64,000 bases of DNA from Cloeon dipterum (taxonomy: Eukaryota; Arthropoda; Insecta; Ephemeroptera; Baetidae), in the NCBI RefSeq assembly GCF_949628265.1, contig NC_088789.1, forward strand, positions 23,181,883 through 23,245,882, read 5' to 3'. Position 1 is the first letter of the stretch; the number at the start of each line of letters is the position of its first letter. A program made the position numbers and the translations under genes. The notes beneath the pieces were generated by a model. It ran no database searches. It worked only from the letters and a program-made list of their open reading frames with translations, and was not told the origin of the DNA. Positions 59,501-64,000 of the stretch are shown in pieces.

Positions 59501-62500
59501 CAGGTGCGTCTGGTAGCCCAGGTCTTTGAGGTACTCGGGCAGGGTTTTATGGTCTAATGGCAACGCTCGCGGCTCCGACGGGGACAGTGGGTAACCTTGC
59601 ATGCCTTTGAGGAAAAGAAACACCCGTGCGTGTGCAATTAGAGCAAGAAACGCGAACGCTTTAATTAATTGTGCTCAATGTCAGATTTTTCGCAAATTAT
59701 AATTACGACACTTTATTGCACACCTAGAGCAATAGCTTATTTATGTGAGATACTCTGCTATTCATTTTTATTGGAAAATAAAATGCTTTTGAAGCATTCA
59801 ATTTTTTTAAGTAATTAATTTTGGGCGAAAATCATTTTGAGACTCTAAATTAATTAAGTATTGTAAATTGTTCATCGTTCATGTGAAAAATACAGGGTTT
59901 AGGAATAAATTTTGGAGGTTGAAAATGGTTAAAAATTGTCATGCGAGAAATCATAAATTTGAAGTTGAGTTTTAGGATCAAATAGGCAATTTTTAGATAG
60001 TATATTTCAAGCTGACATTGTCGGTCACAGAGTATTTAATGCAAATATTGCTTAGCTTGTATTTTTTGAGAAATAATAATTTTTTGAAAATTACGAAAAT
60101 TTAGCTAACGATTGGAATGTGCTTTATTGGTGACATTTTTGTTCTTAAATTTTTAGCTTTCAAGCAACTTTAGTTTTTTTGAGCCTATTCTAGAAAAAAA
60201 TGTCATGAAGGGTCAAAGATGAAATTTAAATTCTCAATATGGCCAAGATTTTTTGCCTATCAAATTATTAACAGCTAGTAAAAATTTAAGTCCACATTTT
60301 TGGCCAACAATTGCTGCTTGGTCAAGTTAAATAGTTGTTTTTCATGAGAACCGAGTCTTAATTTTTTTTATTAATTTTTTAGCATTTTTCAAATAAATTT
60401 GTTCAAATAAAAATTTTTTTGATTAACATAATATTATTTTTTTTAATTTAAATTGAGATGACCATTAGCTAAGACTTATACTTATACTCAAGAGAGATGT
60501 AACGAAGACACAATTTTTTTATTTGGTTCATTTTGCAGCAAAATTCGCATTTAATCCTTTTAAGTCACCTCATAAAATGAAATAAGCAGGATCAACCCAA
60601 AGATAAGCTGCAGACTACTTTTTACTTTAGGAAGCTATAATAAGAGGCTGAATAAGCCCTTTAAAAGAGTGATCATAATGCAACGGCAACGTTATCTCGT
60701 CATTAATCTTTCGTCTTTCTCAAAACATTTGTCGCAATGAAAGAAAGATCTGTAGCTTTATCCCACTGCCAACTTATAAGACGCAAAAAGGCGATGAACA
60801 ATATCGCCTCCTCGTGCAGAAAAAAGATTTTCGCTCATGCTGCAGCTTTATTAAAACAAAACTGTAACCTTTGAAAGTCACGATTTAGCAAGAAGTATTA
60901 GCTCACAATATTTATTTTGCAACTCGATCGCTTCTCTGTTGTAATGAGTGTAAACGTTGGCTAATGTACTCAGCGAAAACAGGGTATTTAAAATTTGTCA
61001 TCAATCTTTGGAAAGGTTTCCCCTCGCAAACCTGTTCTAATTGGGTATTTTCCTGTGAGGAGCGCCGCTCTGGACGGCGTGCACGTTGGCTGGGCATAAT
61101 AGTGGCTCAAAATCCTGCCGCTGTAAGCCAGAGTGTCGATGTTGGGCGTCTGCAAATCCGAGTTTCCAGTGAAGCCGACGTCGTTCCAGCCCTGTCAACC
61201 GAACGAGATAATTGTTCAGCATTATTTCCTCGAGGACGATAAATCTTTCCGCGCATGAATAACCAAAGTAAGCGGAAAACAGGATCTTGATGGTATGCGT
61301 GTAATCGCATTCTAATGGCATTAAACGTGTGTACAGTTTTTTAAAGTGTTCAACGCACACCCCACAGCTGTTTTTTTTGTGATCGTAAAAATCACACACA
61401 TAACAGTTCCAGTTGAGTAACTCGCAATAATTCCGGTTAGTATTGTGGAAGTAAGTGGAACAAGTGTGAATTAATTTTAACATAAATTTATTTTTTAAGA
61501 TTATATTAACAAGTTCCGACAGGTCTGACCTGATATTATTTGAAAGGCATTTATAGTACTTTAATTCATATTATATTCAAGAAAACACTGCTGCTAGCGA
61601 ACTATTTTGATCAAATTTAAGTTTTTTATATGCTTTTGGAACAGAAAAAAACAACATATTATGACATATTTTACTGAAAACTTCTAACGAGGTTGCTTCG
61701 ATTCAACATAAATAATAAAAAAAAACTCTGGAATCGACGTGGATAAAATCTTGTAATTCATTTTCCTCTCAAGAACAATAATAACAATTGGAATATTTTT
61801 TAATATTTTTGTACATCTGATGAAAAAAATTACATAGATCGATCCTTCTTAAAAAAATTGTTCAATGCGCAAAGACCACATAATTTTGTGAATTGGCCTG
61901 AAAACGTGGCATATTTTGCACATAATTAGACGGGGCACTTCATATTTTGTATTTTAATTATCAAAAAACTTTTTTTGCGTTATTGTAGATGATAATTGAT
62001 TTAAAAAAAATCATATTTTGATTATCCAATAAAAATTATCCATGATTTTAAAAAAAGGCCAATACACCCGGCGGACAACCCCACAAAACATCCGAGTTTC
62101 TTAAAAAAAACGATTGATAAAGGGGGAAAATAAAATTATGAGCATTGTTGATAACTTAAGAATTTGGTCAAATTGTTAGTTTTTTTATATTTATTCTACA
62201 ATTTATTCAAATGAAGCCCTTTCCACTATTAAAATTCAAATTTTGCCATTTTTCAATTTGACCATATATTTTCTTGGTAGATTTTGATTTTTCTCTTTGA
62301 GATCTATAAAACGGTGCATGACAATTTTTGATGTTGTGAAATAAAATTAAGATTTTAAGTAGTAAAACAGTCCTCACTCAATTTGCTTTAAAAGGTTTGT
62401 TCAAAATGTGCGGTTTTTGCAAACACCTTTAAAAAGCATTTTCAATATTTTAAAATAAAAACAAATGCGTCATGTTTAAAGATTTTCAGTAAATATCCTC

Positions 62501-62666
62501 AATTTCATAATTTTAATAAAAATCATCTGTATTGAAAACAAACAAAAAAGGGTCTTACCAGGTCATCTGCCAAAATGAAGACAATGTGAGGTCTGTTTGG
62601 GGCGCAGCGAGCCGAGAGAAGGCTGCACGCGAGCACCAGCACCACCAACAACGGGCCCGACGACAT
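56519..62666 (-). CDS. Arylsulfatase B-type sulfatase
   Basis: Nine exons (62559-62666, 61032-61191, 59378-59604, 58720-58972, 58510-58667, 58338-58416, 58217-58276, 57165-57335, 56519-57108) encode 601 aa. A signal peptide (1-20 or so) is followed by ADDLGWND (metal aspartates D34/D35), CTPSR with C73, the cysteine converted to formylglycine, GKWHLG (K127, H129) and SDNG (D282, N283). All core sulfatase residues are present, so it should be active, cleaving sulfate esters from glycans such as dermatan or chondroitin sulfate in lysosomes or outside the cell. The ARSB/I/J group is suggested by FDTHFGY and GGIRT. The C-terminus ends in a hydrophobic stretch ([15 protein letters not shown]) that could be a membrane anchor. 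Introns 1 and 2 are each about 1.4 kb; intron 1 holds a decayed MITE. Confidence 0.88.
62190..62405 (+). mobile_element. Decayed copy of the 435-base MITE
   Basis: It lies in intron 1 of the arylsulfatase. It aligns in direct orientation with the middle of the copy at 11397-11831: AAAATTCAAATTTTGCCA, ATATTTTCTTGG, GAGATCT and ACGGTG.ATG are shared in order. The ends are not recognisable, so the limits are approximate. Confidence 0.55.
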
Positions 62667-63199
62667 GACTAATAAAATTTGCGGCTGTGAAAGGTGTGCG
62701 TCTGCAAGCCAGGGAGCGTAAGATGCGCTTGAAATCGCGGGGGGCGAGGGGAGCTGCCAAGGTGACCAAAAGTGGGATTGTATGTATCTTTCTTTCCTCT
62801 TCGGTAATTCCTGTTCCTTGATTTACGACACTCGCGAAAGAGACGCACTCCGTTTTTTATTCAACAGATTAAGTTTTATCGAAAACAATGTGCTACTTGT
62901 TTGCAGGAGTGGTCTGGTTTTTTGTAATCGTGTGTACACCATTTTTAATACTCCGCAACCATAGAAGAATTTTCTGATAACAATTTACGCACATGGGAAT
63001 GTCCTGTCGCTGTGCTCTAAGTTCGTTTATTTAAATTCTTTGATTATGTATACATACACGCGAGATAACTGAATATGAGTGTGCAATGCCAGTTCGACGA
63101 TCCTAAAGAAAGGTTTACAATCACGACAATACAGTAAAATAAACCCCATTAAATTTTGCATTGTTGGTGGGAGAGCAATTTGGCCGTGGAATCAATTAA
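62667..63199. other. Arylsulfatase upstream region
   Basis: GC-richer sequence at 62680-62760, directly upstream of the ATG, is the likely TATA-less promoter. The rest is AT-rich with no gene seen. Confidence 0.45.
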
Positions 63200-63634
63200 A
63201 GAGGAATAATACTGGAAAAGCCTGGAAAATGCTTGTTGCCAATGCATAAACTCGTCCCTTAGGATTCAGTTAAAGCCTAAATTGACCTAAAGAGCGCTGT
63301 AATTTTTTGAGAAAATTGGCTGGAAAGTTACCGTGCTTTTCAAATGGCAATGGCTGTCTCCTTACTTGAAATCCGATTTAATTTCAAAACCAAGAGTTTC
63401 CCCAATAAGTGGCATACACCGTTGGACAGATCTCGACGAGAGGAATCGGAATATGCCAAGAAAATATGTTCGAGCACTGTAAATTTTGGAGGAAATTAGC
63501 AAAATTTGAATTTGTATTGTAGGGAGGTCATTTTTTTATTATTGCAAATTGTTGAACAAATTGTTTATCGGTCAATTGTTTGAGGCATCCGACAATTTAA
63601 ATAATTTTTAATTGTTGCCCAGTATCATTCCACT
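63200..63634 (-). mobile_element. 435-base TTAA-flanked MITE, copy 2
   Basis: It is flanked by TTAA at 63196-63199 and 63635-63638. Terminal inverted repeats start AGAGGAATAATACT at the left and AGTGGAATGATACT when the right end is reverse-complemented. Length is identical to copy 1 at 11397-11831, and the whole body aligns with it in reverse, at roughly 80% or more by eye. No coding capacity. The last 360 bases of the window after it show no gene. Confidence 0.75.
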
Positions 63635-64000
63635 TTAAAATTTTAACTCGTCGTTAGAGTTGATTATTGACAACAAGCGAAGTTAATTTGAAATGTTAGC
63701 CACAATAATTAGTGGTTGATTGAATTGTTACTTTTAAAATACTAATATCCTGTTACGATGAAGAATAATAATAATTATTGTTGATTTGGACCATAAATGT
63801 TGGTGTACACGTTAAATGGGAAAATATTAGGAATTTAAAAAAATATATAATTAATTCTCTCTTCACCCCTTCGAGCTATTTATGAATACCTTTATAAATT
63901 GTACGCTAGTGAAATTCCTTTTGTAAATTTGAAGTGATTAAATGAGTGCCACTGCATTAAAATTAGGACCAAGTAACTGTTAATTTTCAAAGGTTGACAA

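Overview
The window looks like a piece of an insect or other arthropod nuclear genome. It is AT-rich, has GT-AG introns (many only 50-70 bases), and carries typical arthropod families: secreted type-B carboxylesterases, C-type lectins and an arylalkylamine/dopamine N-acetyltransferase. I cannot name the species. All ten gene models below were built by hand from conserved protein motifs, splice sites and codon phase, and each closes without a frame error. Untranslated regions are not resolved.

Layout. 1-7.1 kb: a divergent pair of seven-exon C-type lectin genes (minus 3852-1532, plus 5056-6701) that share a proximal promoter block, with relics of another lectin to the left. 7.1-26.2 kb: a tandem array of three secreted carboxylesterases on plus, all with nine exons of nearly identical sizes. 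26.3-31.5 kb: two tandem membrane-anchored tubulin-tyrosine-ligase-like genes on minus; the first ends only 49 bases from the third esterase's stop. 32.5-39.2 kb: an 18-exon ephexin-like RhoGEF (PH, DH-like helical region, DH, PH, SH3). 40.1-41.8 kb: an N-acetyltransferase on minus. 41.8-46.2 kb: a long non-coding stretch with candidate bZIP/E-box/SRF sites. 46.4-48.3 kb: an alpha-tubulin gene. 50.0-55.6 kb: the 21-exon FACT subunit Spt16. 56.5-62.7 kb: an arylsulfatase B-type gene on minus.

The genes do not form one pathway. The lectins and esterases are local duplications of secreted proteins. The TTL-like pair lies on the same segment as an alpha-tubulin with the modifiable -EEY tail, but this linkage may be chance. 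Mobile DNA is mostly short non-autonomous elements: a 435-base TTAA-flanked MITE (two full-length copies, two decayed), a roughly 343-base MITE with 31-base inverted repeats, a poly(A)-tailed retroelement inside a TTL-like intron with kin at the left edge, and GC-rich GGCTG-type repeats in two introns.
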